This document shows positions 1 to 8,957 of a stretch of 64,000 nucleotides of DNA, one piece after another (positions within the stretch are counted from its first letter, which is position 1; the number at the start of each line of letters is the position of its first letter). The translations under genes were made by a program, and so were the position numbers. This DNA comes from Haematococcus lacustris. Its lineage: Eukaryota > Chlorophyta > Chlorophyceae > Chlamydomonadales > Haematococcaceae. The notes under the pieces were generated by a model. The model ran no database searches. It saw only the letters and a list, made by a program, of their open reading frames with translations, and was not told where the DNA came from. The stretch lies in the NCBI GenBank assembly GCA_030144725.1, contig JASKMD010000020.1:4854703-4918702 (forward strand), given 5' to 3'.

Positions 1-370
1 AAGGCTGAGCAGGCAGCTGAGCAAAGCAAGGGCAAGGCTGCCAAAGCCAAGCCAGCACCACAGCCAGGCAGGTGGCTTCAATGCAGCGCTGAACATGCAG
101 CGCAATGGGGAGAGCAGGTGGCGCCCACTGGAGCTGTGCTGGTTGCCAAAGCAGACAGCTCTGCCACCCAAGGGCAAGGAGTACCCTGGCCTGGGCTACA
201 AACGGTTGCGAGACAAGCCACCCAGCAGCAGCAGCAGCAGCAGTAGCAGCCGCCTGCTGTGGCACAGTATTGTGCCCCCCTTTGTTGAGCTACTATCAGC
301 TTACGATCATCGCATGTTTTTGATGCCAACTCTACTCAATAGCCCTCGCGGTCATGCAATAGTGTAGATG
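1..370 (+). pseudogene. C-terminal remnant of a Fanzor/TnpB-like RNA-guided nuclease (copy 1, cut by window edge)
   Basis: This is the 3' part of a decayed Fanzor-type coding sequence and is nearly identical to 3111-3480. One frame reads Lys/Ala-rich (ending ...APQPGRW). A different frame then reads NAALNMQRNGESRW and continues through KEYPGLGYKRLRDKPP into a Ser run encoded by an AGC repeat. NAALNM matches the part of the RuvC-III motif that normally follows the catalytic Asp, but the expected DRD codons are missing at the frame switch near position 75. I therefore read it as inactive through a small deletion. The upstream part lies outside the window. Family assignment rests on similarity to the better copy at 20146-23356 and on known TnpB/Fanzor motifs. 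Confidence 0.6.
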
Positions 371-435
371 TTAGGCATTCATGCACCATGTCCATGTGCA
401 TTGGGTATACTCCACACAGCCCATTAACACCATTT

Positions 436-537
436 GAGTCGGGCCACTAGTGGTCCCTAACATTCCCACTAGTGATCGCTAGTGGCCACTATTGGTCTGG
501 CTCAAATAGAGGCCCTAGTGAGGGACAAGGGGGCTGT
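436..537 (+). repeat. Structured right end of the Fanzor-like element, copy 1
   Basis: Non-coding 3' terminus shared with 3546-3645 and, for its last ~46 bases, with 7151-7196. Bases 436-503 form a long imperfect hairpin: the left arm GAGTCGGGCCACTAGTGG pairs with a right arm ending TGGTCTGGCTC, and the palindrome CACTAGTG occurs twice inside. The hairpin is followed by GGCCCTAGTGAGGGACAAGGG, after which the copies diverge. In TnpB/OMEGA elements the 3' end carries both the transposon end and the guide-RNA scaffold. That this sequence plays that role is inference. Confidence 0.55.
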
Positions 538-540
538 TAC

Positions 541-1843
541 TGCGAGCCCAACATCCATCAGGATCACTCCGTGCAGGAACAGGCTTACAGGAGCTTATCA
601 GGTCACAATTACCAGGAGCTTCGAAGCAATGAACATAACCAGGAGCTTCGAAGAGATTGCACATAGTTTTGGCGCAAACCCAGCAAACCCATGACGGCCC
701 ACAAACCCAGCAGGACGTCGCTGCCAGACAACACTCAGACTGTGCAAGTACCTGGTGCGTGTTAACATGGTCTTATGCCAGTGCGTGGCGCATGCAATTC
801 AATCGAGAACACCTCCCTGGCTGAAAATGACCTTCAAGCATGCATGCCTATTGCATGCTCAATGCTTCTGTGTCGTACTGTATGCATTGCCGAGCGTCCA
901 CCGTCAACCTCGAGGACCTGCGCAGTCGCAAGTGAGGCTCCGCACTTCATAGAACCGGCGCATGCCGCTCGTGTCTTTCGCGCATGATATTGTGGCTGCT
1001 GTTCTTGGGCGCTCCTGCGGCAGTAACCCTCCCCTCGGACCAGGCACATTCAGCCCACAGTGAGTTGACAGGATGTTATCGATCATTGCAGTAGAGTTAG
1101 TAGGGGCCAGGATACAGGGTGGTGGGCACCAAGACAAACAATTGAGCAAATGCATGTTTCATGTGTTGAGCAAGTACGTGGCTGCGCCATCTCACCACAT
1201 CATGTTACCTGCATAGATGCCACATGCAATCAGCATTGCCCATGCGCATGTACCCAGCATGTACCACAGTGTAAAGCATGCTGCCGGCATGCCATGCACC
1301 AGTCCCCACACATGCATTGCCCAACCTTGCCTTCATGGTTGCACCATTTCGTCCATCCTTTTCCTGCAGCCTGCAGTGCCTGCAATTTCATCTTTCTTGG
1401 CCATGCCCTATGCCCATGTCATGCACTTGCTGCCAGGTTGTAGGTGCCTATTCTGGTCCCCAGGTCCCTTAGTGTGGCTGCACCCCCCGCCTTATACAGG
1501 TGTGCATCTTGAGGTTGTGTCACTGCCGGCCCCTTCTCTTGCGTGAAGCCTCTCTCATCGAAAGGTGTGCCTTAGGTCTGTCCACTCACATGCATGTATG
1601 CTGCAACAGCTGCAACAAGCATCATCAGCAGTTCACGTATAGCATGTAATTGCTTGTCACCATGCAGCCAGTCATGCCGTTGCCAGTTGTCATTGAATTG
1701 TGGCTGCCTCTGCACCTGGGTGTTGCCATAGTTAGCTCCTCTGACACCTGCAATTGCTTTAGGTAGGACCATGTTGTTGTGCGCTGCACATGATCCGCCA
1801 ATCTATGCCAATCTATGCCAACATGAGTCCACCCTCGTTGTAG
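541..1843. other. Intergenic stretch without a recognisable gene
   Basis: Short open frames only, none with recognisable motifs or convincing splice sites. A 16-base direct repeat (ACCAGGAGCTTCGAAG) occurs twice near 611-655. Cytosine-rich stretches with many CATG/TGCATG words occupy 1150-1500. Confidence 0.5.
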
Positions 1844-2170
1844 ATGATCAACATGCGTCGGTTCTTCAGCGCCATGCCATGTGGTTCTCAGGACTATCAG
1901 CAACTCAGCCTTGTCTTCGTGTCACATGTGCGGTTTAATGGTGGAGTCGCCGCGGGCTTGGCTATTGTTGGCATCAGTCATTGGGTCACCACCACGGAGC
2001 TGTCGAAGCTAGACAAGAAGATACACGAGCTCAAGACAGAGTTCGAGGAATATAAGAAGGATGTGAAGACAGAGTCCAGGGAACTGAGGAAGGATGTGAA
2101 GACAGAGTTGAAGGAGCTGAGGCAGGATGTGGCAGAGCTTTACAAACATATGAAGGAGTCGATGAAGTAG
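1844..2170 (+). CDS. Hypothetical 108-aa protein with a hydrophobic segment and a C-terminal coiled coil
   Basis: I do not recognise this protein. It has an N-terminal basic segment, a short hydrophobic stretch (GGVAAGLAIVGISHWV, about residues 33-48), then about 55 residues of charged heptads. Within those, KDVKTE followed by S/L, R/K and EL occurs twice and is followed by a related RQDVAEL unit. The duplicated unit is visible at DNA level as aaggatgtgaagacagag. Low Gly/Pro content and regular heptads make it look coding, unlike most frames around it. It could be the last exon of a longer gene, because no promoter or upstream exon is evident. It lies 400 bp upstream of Fanzor copy 2 and is not obviously part of it. 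Confidence 0.35.
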   Translation: MINMRRFFSAMPCGSQDYQQLSLVFVSHVRFNGGVAAGLAIVGISHWVTTTELSKLDKKIHELKTEFEEYKKDVKTESRELRKDVKTELKELRQDVAELYKHMKESMK

Positions 2171-2394
2171 GCACATAGTTTGATAGGCACGCTGCGGGTT
2201 AATGCTCAAGCTCAAGCTCAAGCCTTGGTCAAGCTGTCTGCCTTGGCAGTGCTTGCCTGCTCATTACATTGCATTGGGAACTGTGGGAACTGCGCTAGGC
2301 TCGCACATGCACACATAACTCTTATTGCTATGTGGCCATGTAAGGCTGCGCTGATGTTGGCTGTGGATCTCCCCGTGATGGATCTCCCCGAGCT

Positions 2395-2475
2395 GATGCT
2401 GGCCGATTTGGATCTCCCGTTGAACAGTGTAATGTGGTGAGGTGATCTGAGGCCGGGTTCGATTCCCGGGCAGAC
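2395..2475 (+). repeat. tRNA-derived SINE-like fragment (pol III B box)
   Basis: 2453-2469 reads as a perfect tRNA T-arm: stem CCGGG/CCCGG around loop TTCGATT, with the B-box core GGGTTCGATTCCC at 2455-2467. A possible A-box-like word (TGGCCGATTTGG) lies about 55 bp upstream. No acceptor or anticodon stem can be folded, so this is a SINE head or tRNA relic rather than a tRNA gene. Confidence 0.4.
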
Positions 2476-2569
2476 TTCCTTACTTCGTCCTAGTCTGTCA
2501 CGGAGAACTCTGTCACCGCTATTGAGCAACGTGTAACACATATGGCTTCCTTTCTCCCGTACCTCATAT

Positions 2570-3480
2570 GTGCCTGTGGCCGCTATCAGCTGCTACAGCT
2601 ACACAACAAAGTGCCATGGGCGTGCCAAGCAGCTGGTGGTCTTCTTTGGCGCAGCTAGCATTGGCACTGGGGGAGGTTGGGGTGCTGATGCGGTGTTACG
2701 GGCCTGCTGCAAGGTGGTGTGCAGGCCCAGGGGCTCAGACCAGCTGCGGGCAGGGGGGTGCTTGTGGATGAGCACCGCACCACCCGGGTCAGCCCAGCAG
2801 TGAATGGCAAGCAGCCATGTGAGGAGGAGCTGGACCATGAGCAGCACACCAGGCGTGCAGAATGGAAGCCCAAGCAGGGCAGGTGGACCTCCTCCTATTG
2901 CGCCCAGCCTGGAGCCAGCAGCGTGACCAGCCTGTGCGGGGCCTGATGTGGTGCCCGGTAGTGCCCCCCCGCAAGCCCCCACAGGCCCCATGCAGCAGCC
3001 AGGAAGCTACATCGGCAGCAGCCTCAGAGCCAGAGCCCAGCACTCCCCCTCCAGCCAACCGCAGCAAGCGCACCGAGGCTGAGCAGGCAGCTGAGCCCAC
3101 CCAGCCCACCAAGGCTGAGCAGGCAGCTGAGCGGAGCAAGGGCAAGGCTGCCAAAGCCAAGCCAGCACCACAGCCACGCAGGTGGCTTCAATGCAGCGCT
3201 GAACATGCAGCGCAATGGGGAGAGCAGGTGGCGCCAACTGGAGCTGTGCTGGTTGCCAAAGCAGACGGCTCTGCCAACCAAGAGCAAGGAGTACCCTGGC
3301 CTGGGCTACAAACGGTTGCGAGACAAGCCACCCAGCAGCAGCAGCAGCAGCAGTAGCAGCCGCCTGCTGTGGCACAGTAATGTGCCCCCCTTTGTTGAGC
3401 TACTATCAGCTTACGACCATCGCATGTTTTTGATGCCAACTCTACTCAATAGCCCTCGCGGTCATGCAATAGTGTAGATG
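2570..3480 (+). pseudogene. Fanzor/TnpB-like nuclease, C-terminal half, frameshifted (copy 2)
   Basis: The pieces lie in order but in different frames. First comes KQLVVFFGAASIGTGGGWG (2630-2690) and CCKVVCRPRG. A shifted frame then gives VLVDEHRTTRVS, which matches the RuvC-II glutamate motif HEFRTSRVS of the 20-kb copy (Glu codon 2770-2772). A further shift gives PVRGLMWCPV (about 2930-2960), equivalent to IRGLMCSTS there. A Lys/Ala-rich linker and NAALNMQRNGESRW (RuvC-III tail, about 3193) follow. As in copy 1, the DRD codons of RuvC-III are absent at the frame switch near 3185, so the site would be dead even without the other shifts. RuvC-I is not found upstream. It ends in a Ser-coding AGC run (about 3340) and a right-end sequence at 3546-3645. 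Confidence 0.65.
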
Positions 3481-3545
3481 TTAGGCATTCATGCACCATG
3501 TCCATGTGCATTGGGTATACTCCACACAGCCCATTAACACCATTT

Positions 3546-3645
3546 GAGTCGGGCCACTAGTGGTCCCTAACATTCCCACTAGTGATCGCTAGTGGCCACT
3601 ACTGGTCCGGCTCAAAAGGAGGCCCTAGTGAGGGACAAGGGGGCT
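3546..3645 (+). repeat. Structured right end of the Fanzor-like element, copy 2
   Basis: Same architecture as 436-537. An imperfect hairpin spans 3546-3613, from GAGTCGGGCCACTAGTGG to CCACTACTGGTCCGGCTC. It is followed by GGAGGCCCTAGTGAGGGACAAGGG. Homology with copy 1 stops about ten bases after this. Confidence 0.55.
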
Positions 3646-3659
3646 GCTACAGCTACTAC

Positions 3660-5672
3660 ATTCTACATTCTACTACTTCACTCCATTAGAAACTACGAGT
3701 TCTTCGCCAACTCCATAAGTAACCACAGTGTTTTAATACCCAGTTAACCCTGCGAGCACCCGATTCTACGAACGGATACAGGCCAACTGCTCCTGAGATG
3801 CTTGCATGTTGCACCCTTCTGATGTAGCCCTGCAGACCTGCCCTCCTTGTTGCAAGCCTTCATTGGTCACAGCCAGTGACGAGTGACAAGCAAACTGTCG
3901 CAAATTCGGCCTCGGCTGCATGACATTGGTCTCGTTTTGCTGCACAACAAGCGACAGTGCACGCCTGATACCACTTGTGCCCGGGGAGTCTTCCGGTGCG
4001 GCAGGTCCAGACGAGGATCTGCGGAGCATCTAATGCAGCAGGCTGTGTGCGTGCTGTGCGAAGCAGGTGGGTCGGCGGAAGGCTAGTGAAATCAAATTAC
4101 CACTAGCAGTGCGTGATCGCGCGGTGCACTGGCATTGGCACGCGGTACTCATATAGCCAATCTGCTTGGGTCACCGCCCATCTCGTGGCCACAACGCTCA
4201 CGATAAAGTGGGCCAGCACGCCGAAACCTGTAGCGCCGCCTCGCTGAGCTCTTGTCACCAGCACGGCGCCCTGCTGGGCGGAAGTCAGGCTGTTTCCTTA
4301 TCCAAACTCTGCACCTCTACCCCTGCGGCACCCATCCAGTAGGATGGAGGAACGCAGTAGGACATAGTTCACCTCGTCAGGGGTGATCACCTGCCACCTC
4401 CATTACCCTGTGTTCTGGCGCTGCTGACATTCTTTGTGCTGCTGCTGCTGCTACTGCTGATGGTACCTGCAGATGATTGCGGAGCTCTCCTGGAGGTGAT
4501 GGCAACTGCCCAGCCCAGTCAGGGTGCAGGGCATGACTGACACAGACACACATTCAAACAGCGCCGGCAGCAGCAGTTGCAGCGCCAGCAACCACAGCAG
4601 CAGCGACAGCGTCAGCCTACTGTTATTAGCCATGCTGCAGCTAGGTGTGGGTGTGAGGTGTGCCTCTATGGGTATGCCTGTTGCATGGCCAACTTACGAC
4701 TCATACTCGCGACTCATTAGCCTCATCAGCAGCAGTCACTGCCTCAGTCGTGTGAGGGCTCCACAGCGGGCTCCCCATGGCTAAAGGTGTGATGTGGAGT
4801 GTGATGCAGGCCACCGTGACGGCCCCCGCCTGCTCACCCCACCCCACTGCTGTGGTGATTAGGTGCGGGGGTGGGGTGTGGGTGGGTGGGGATGGGTAAG
4901 GGGCAGGCTAACAGCCCTGGTCTTTCCCGCCCTCACCCCACAGGGGGTGGGCAGGGCAGGATCCCAGGTTGCATGTTCACCTCATGCCAGAAGCTGGTCT
5001 GCCCCCTTGCAACCCCGCCCCCCTCATCACAGCATGAGCGTGCAGCATGTGTGACATGTTTGCACTTAGCAAGATGTGTGACACGCGCTTGCCATCTCGC
5101 CCCTCTTCAGGATAGCCATGTATAGAACGTATAGAACGCAACGGTGTGGTACACTCTCATCATGCAGTTTGCCCATAACCGTAGCCATGAGTGTGATGGT
5201 GCGGGATGTGTGACATGGTTGGACAGTTAGTCTATAAATTTAGAGGGATCAACCTCACACCTCAATGTCACACCCACCTTGGGTGGACCCCTGGCACTAC
5301 TCATCCTGGCAATGGCGTGCCCCCTCCCCGGGCCCCCCTGCCCTTGAACACCACTAACACTTCCTTGATTGCTTCCCTGCCGCCCCCCTCTCCCTCCCTT
5401 TCGCCCCCCCCACACCCACACCCCCTCCCAATCCCGCTCATGCTCCCTCCCACCCCACCCTGGCATACCACGTGCTGCACCCGCCGCCTCTGGCGTGCTC
5501 ACCACGTGCTGCCCATGCCCTGGTGACCTCGGCCTGCAGGTGCGGCGCTTGCCTGCGCCTGCTGTCCGTGGAGGTGCCGGCCCCAGATCCTCTCCCACCC
5601 ACCCACCCTGCCCTGCCGCCCACCCTGCGCCCCTCACCCACCCAGCTGGGACACCCCCATCACCATCACCAG
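3660..5672. other. Intergenic stretch without a recognisable gene
   Basis: No frame here has recognisable motifs. It contains a CTG-rich run near 4438-4460, C-rich stretches near 5280-5470 and scattered short open frames. GT/AG words are frequent, but no exon chain could be assembled. Confidence 0.4.
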
Positions 5673-6153
5673 CCGCCTTGGCTTCGCCAGCATCAGATGT
5701 GGCAGCAGGAGCAGGAGCAGCAGCAGCAGCTAGGGCAGGAGCAGGAGCAAGCGTGCAGCGCTGGCACTAGCTGGCAAAGCCTGCCTACATTGTCTAAGAC
5801 CAGCAGCCACACCAGCTCTCCCCTCTCCCTCCCCACCACTGACCCCTCCCTGCTGCTTCACCCCTCCCAGCTGGACCCCTCCCCCCTCCCATCCCCCTCC
5901 TCATCCTCCCAACCCCTTTCCCGCTCCCACACACCCCCGCCCCACAGCTACTCCGGCTACGTCCCCTGGACCCCCATGCACTGGCCCGCCCTGGGGAGCC
6001 CCACTCCTACCCTCAGCCCCCCGCCTGCTGCCCCACCCACAGGCCCCAGCCTCCTCATCAGCTCTCAGCCTGGCCGTCACCAGGGCGCAGTCCAGGCCTG
6101 GGACAGGATCCAGCACCTGCCCCCCTTGACCCTCGAGGGCAAAGCTGGCTGGG
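5673..6153 (+). CDS. Putative exon of a Gln/Ser/Pro-rich protein
   Basis: The exon is bounded by a plausible acceptor (caccatcaccag|CCGCC) and donor (GGCTGG|GTAAGA). It is open in one frame for 160 codons. It starts PPWLRQHQMWQQEQEQQQQL, continues Ser/Thr/Pro-rich, and ends in less biased sequence (GAVQAWDRIQHLPPLTLEG). The varied ends suggest coding, while the middle is low complexity. An overlapping open frame on the minus strand is explained by GC-rich composition. Upstream and downstream exons could not be placed with confidence, so neither start nor stop is known. Confidence 0.3.
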
Positions 6154-7150
6154 GTAAGAGCAGGGAGGGAGGGGGGTGGGGGGCCCTGGGTGCCCCGGGG
6201 GGGCCGGCTGGCTGGAGAGACCACGGCGCTGGGAAGCCCCGGCTGCTGGCATCTCCTTCCCTGCTCCGGCCCCCAACCCTGTGCCAGGGGGGGCAGGACA
6301 GGTGGGCTGCTGGAGCCCAGCCGCCTGGCAGCGGGAGGGATGGGAAAAGAAGGCGGGTGGGGCCCCGGGCAGAGTGAGGGGGTGGGTCGGGGGAGGTCAG
6401 CAGGTGCACAAGCACTGGGCCAGAGTACGTGGCTGGCAATGGGGACACGGAGGCATGGGCAGGCCGCAAGGGGAAGGAGGGTGGCCATGGGAGGAGGGAG
6501 GGGGGCGCTAGCAAGGTGACCCATTGCTCCTGGCCTACACGTTCTGGGCAGCAGGAGAAGCATGCAGGGACAGGAAGGAATGTGGAGGGCGTGGAGGGCA
6601 AGAAGGGTGGTTTGGAAGCTGGCGCAAGCAAGGTCGTCAGCACTGGAGAGTTGCGTGTGTACAAGACGATCGTGGACAGGCCGCTGGGATGTGGCGTTTG
6701 ACATGTACATGGCGGTGGCAGGTGAGGGAGCTGGGCGATGGGGCGGGAGCATTGGGATGAGGGTGCGAGTGCGACCAGGGCAAGTGACAGGCAGGGCGTG
6801 AGGGCGACGGGCGACCGGGGAACCAAAGGGACGCGGTGCACGCGTTTCCTGGCGGACATCACGGGGGGGTTGATGAGGGGGGCCTTGGGGCGCGCTGCAA
6901 CGCGCACGGATTTCGTGCGGTTGTGATTTCGTGCGGTTGCGAGTTTCATCGCCGTGGTAGTTTTGGGCACGCGAATGACGAGGTCGGCCGTGCGAGATCG
7001 TACATGCCAGGCTCATGAGGCCTGCTTCACTGGTCATAGCTGCTTGCAAGCTGTTTGTCGTTTGCGATTGGGTGCTGTTGTGTGGGACCTCGTGGGGGTT
7101 GCCGTTGTCATGTGTGGGGTGTATTCAGCTCACACTGTTCAGATGCATTC

Positions 7151-7196
7151 ACACTACTGGTCCGGCTCAGATGGAGGCCCTAGTGAGGGACAAGGG
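7151..7196 (+). repeat. Solo right-end fragment of the Fanzor-like element, copy 3
   Basis: ACTACTGGTCCGGCTCA followed by GGAGGCCCTAGTGAGGGACAAGGG, matching the last ~46 bases of the ends at 436-537 and 3546-3645. No nuclease coding sequence is attached. Similarity ends exactly at the run GGGACAAGGG, which helps to define the element boundary. Confidence 0.6.
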
Positions 7197-7201
7197 CCTC
7201 A

Positions 7202-7507
7202 GTGGCCAACTGCAATATTGTATTCTCTCGTCGCCTGGACATGGCAGAGCTTAGAAAAGATATCGAGTTGTCGCTTCAAGAGAGTCGAAATAAAGAATGT
7301 CCAGTCATGTTCCCTCGGGAGAGATCTTTCTTCTATCTTTTCATCCTGCATAGGGAAGGGGCTCGGAAGGCTGCTAGGGAGGGCGCAGCATGTGTGGTGC
7401 AGCGGTGTGGGTCGTTCCAACGTTGTTTGAGGTGTTTTCCCTTGTTCACATCGGATGATGATGATGATGATGACGAAAATGTTGATAAGGATGCTTGTAA
7501 CCAGTAG
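7202..7507 (+). CDS. Hypothetical small acidic-tailed protein
   Basis: Open frame of up to 101 residues. A likely internal ATG at 7241 gives MAELRKDIELSLQESRNKE. It ends in a run of Asp encoded by a GATGAT repeat and then DENVDKDACNQ. It begins directly after the solo Fanzor right end. Base composition is less GC-rich than the neighbours. I recognise no domain and cannot tell whether it is expressed. Confidence 0.2.
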   Translation: MANCNIVFSRRLDMAELRKDIELSLQESRNKECPVMFPRERSFFYLFILHREGARKAAREGAACVVQRCGSFQRCLRCFPLFTSDDDDDDDENVDKDACNQ

Positions 7508-8957
7508 TAACTGCAGCATCTATTGCCTAGCAGCCCCACCTCCCATCGTTTTGTCTTGTTCGACCCAGCGTCACACGTCACCCCTTTTCGGTGGTTCAAA
7601 TCCCGTTCGGGCCCCACCTATAAGTACTGTAACTTACCCACTGTAGCAAGTAAGCAAGTAACGTAGTAACAAGTGAATAACAAGTAAGCAAGTACGGTTG
7701 TGTATTACAATTACTTAGAAACAAGTGCTTGTCACAGTCGGCCTGGTCTTTGGGTATGAAAAGTGGCGACTCGCTCCATAGCAGCATGCACGTAATAGTT
7801 TTGATGGCTGTTTGATGGATTTTGGTGGCTCCGGCCCCGGCTCCTACGCGGGCGACAATCGAAGTCAAGGCCAAGGTCAACGTCCACGTCGACGCCGGAG
7901 CCTATGCAGAAGCCCAAGCCATTAAACAGAACCAAACCAGACCCGGGGCTGTCTTAGATCATCGAGGTTGAGCAACGCGCGGCTCAAACTCCGCCCGCGA
8001 TATGCTCACGCATTTACAACGCGCCGTAGTTATCGCAATCAGTTCAAGGTACTGCTAGAATGTGACTGGCCTGACTGAATGCGATGGTCTTAGCACGCCT
8101 AGGTTCAACAACCACACTTGATGCAAGGTGTATGTTTTATGGCGACAGTGGGACGCACCCTTCATCCCCTCCACTCCCTTCTTCACCACCTCCGCAATGC
8201 CCCTGGTAGTCAGACTAGGAGGCGAACATGGTGGGCAGTCATGGTGGGCAGTGTAAGGCCAATATAAGGCATAAGCCATTAAGGCACGGCCCTCACCTCC
8301 CCCGCCCCTTAGGCACAGCAGCTGCTGTCTGGTTAATTCAGGTAGCCTGGCTGTCGTGTGAAGCCCCCCGATAACTTGGGATCACTGCAGCACCACTGCC
8401 CTCCGCCCCCCCGCCCAGCGCTGGCCCTGCTTGCTGGCAGCAGTGCTGTTGTCCGTGCGGTGTGCACAGGCGTACAGCTGCAGGGGCAAGGGAAGGGGCA
8501 ATGTGGTGTGGTGTGCGGCAGACAGAAGTGAGTGCTAGAAAAGTGTGTGAAAAGTGTAAGAGACCGGGTAAGGGTGTGAGAGAGTAGGTGGAGAGTTAGA
8601 GTGAGAGAATGGGATGTAGGAGTGAGTATGGGTGAGGGCTGGGTCAGACAGGGTGACAGGCAGGGTGTGGAGCAGGGGCAGGGACCGGGTCGAATGAGAC
8701 GAAGGGGAGGGGCAATGTGGTGTGGTGTGCGGCATGTCAAGGCAGCAGTGAGGGCTTGGTGGTGGCAGGGAGGTTAACTTCAGGTGAGGTTTTATATCCG
8801 TGCCCAGGGTATGTGGAGTAGCAAAGGGTGATATTATAGGGTTAGCATGACAGGGGGTTGCCAGAAGATTGAGCAGATGCAACCTGGCTTCCAGCCTGGC
8901 TTGCACCAGCGTGTAGCCTAACTTGGCATAACCTGACCAAGCCACGCCACACCTTGC
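7508..8957. other. Intergenic stretch; one degenerate B-box-like site
   Basis: No supported gene. 7590-7615 carries GGTTCAAATCCCG next to GGGCCCCACC, reminiscent of a tRNA 3' end, but the T stem does not pair. 8160-8780 is C-rich on the minus strand with repeated ACTC/CTCA words. Two blocks containing ggggcaatgtggtgtggtgt occur near 8496 and 8709. Confidence 0.4.

Noticed and set aside
2200..2550. Minus-strand protein containing PGIEPGLRSPHH
   Set aside because: That peptide is the usual translation of a tRNA-type B box in SINEs, not a protein domain.
5901..7049. 382-codon open frame on the minus strand
   Set aside because: Composition-driven: it overlaps the GC-rich plus-strand exon and a G-rich region, shows only Pro/Ser/Arg bias and has no motif.
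7560..7625. tRNA gene (GGTTCAAATCCCG followed by GGGCCCCACC)
   Set aside because: T stem does not pair and no 5' half can be found.
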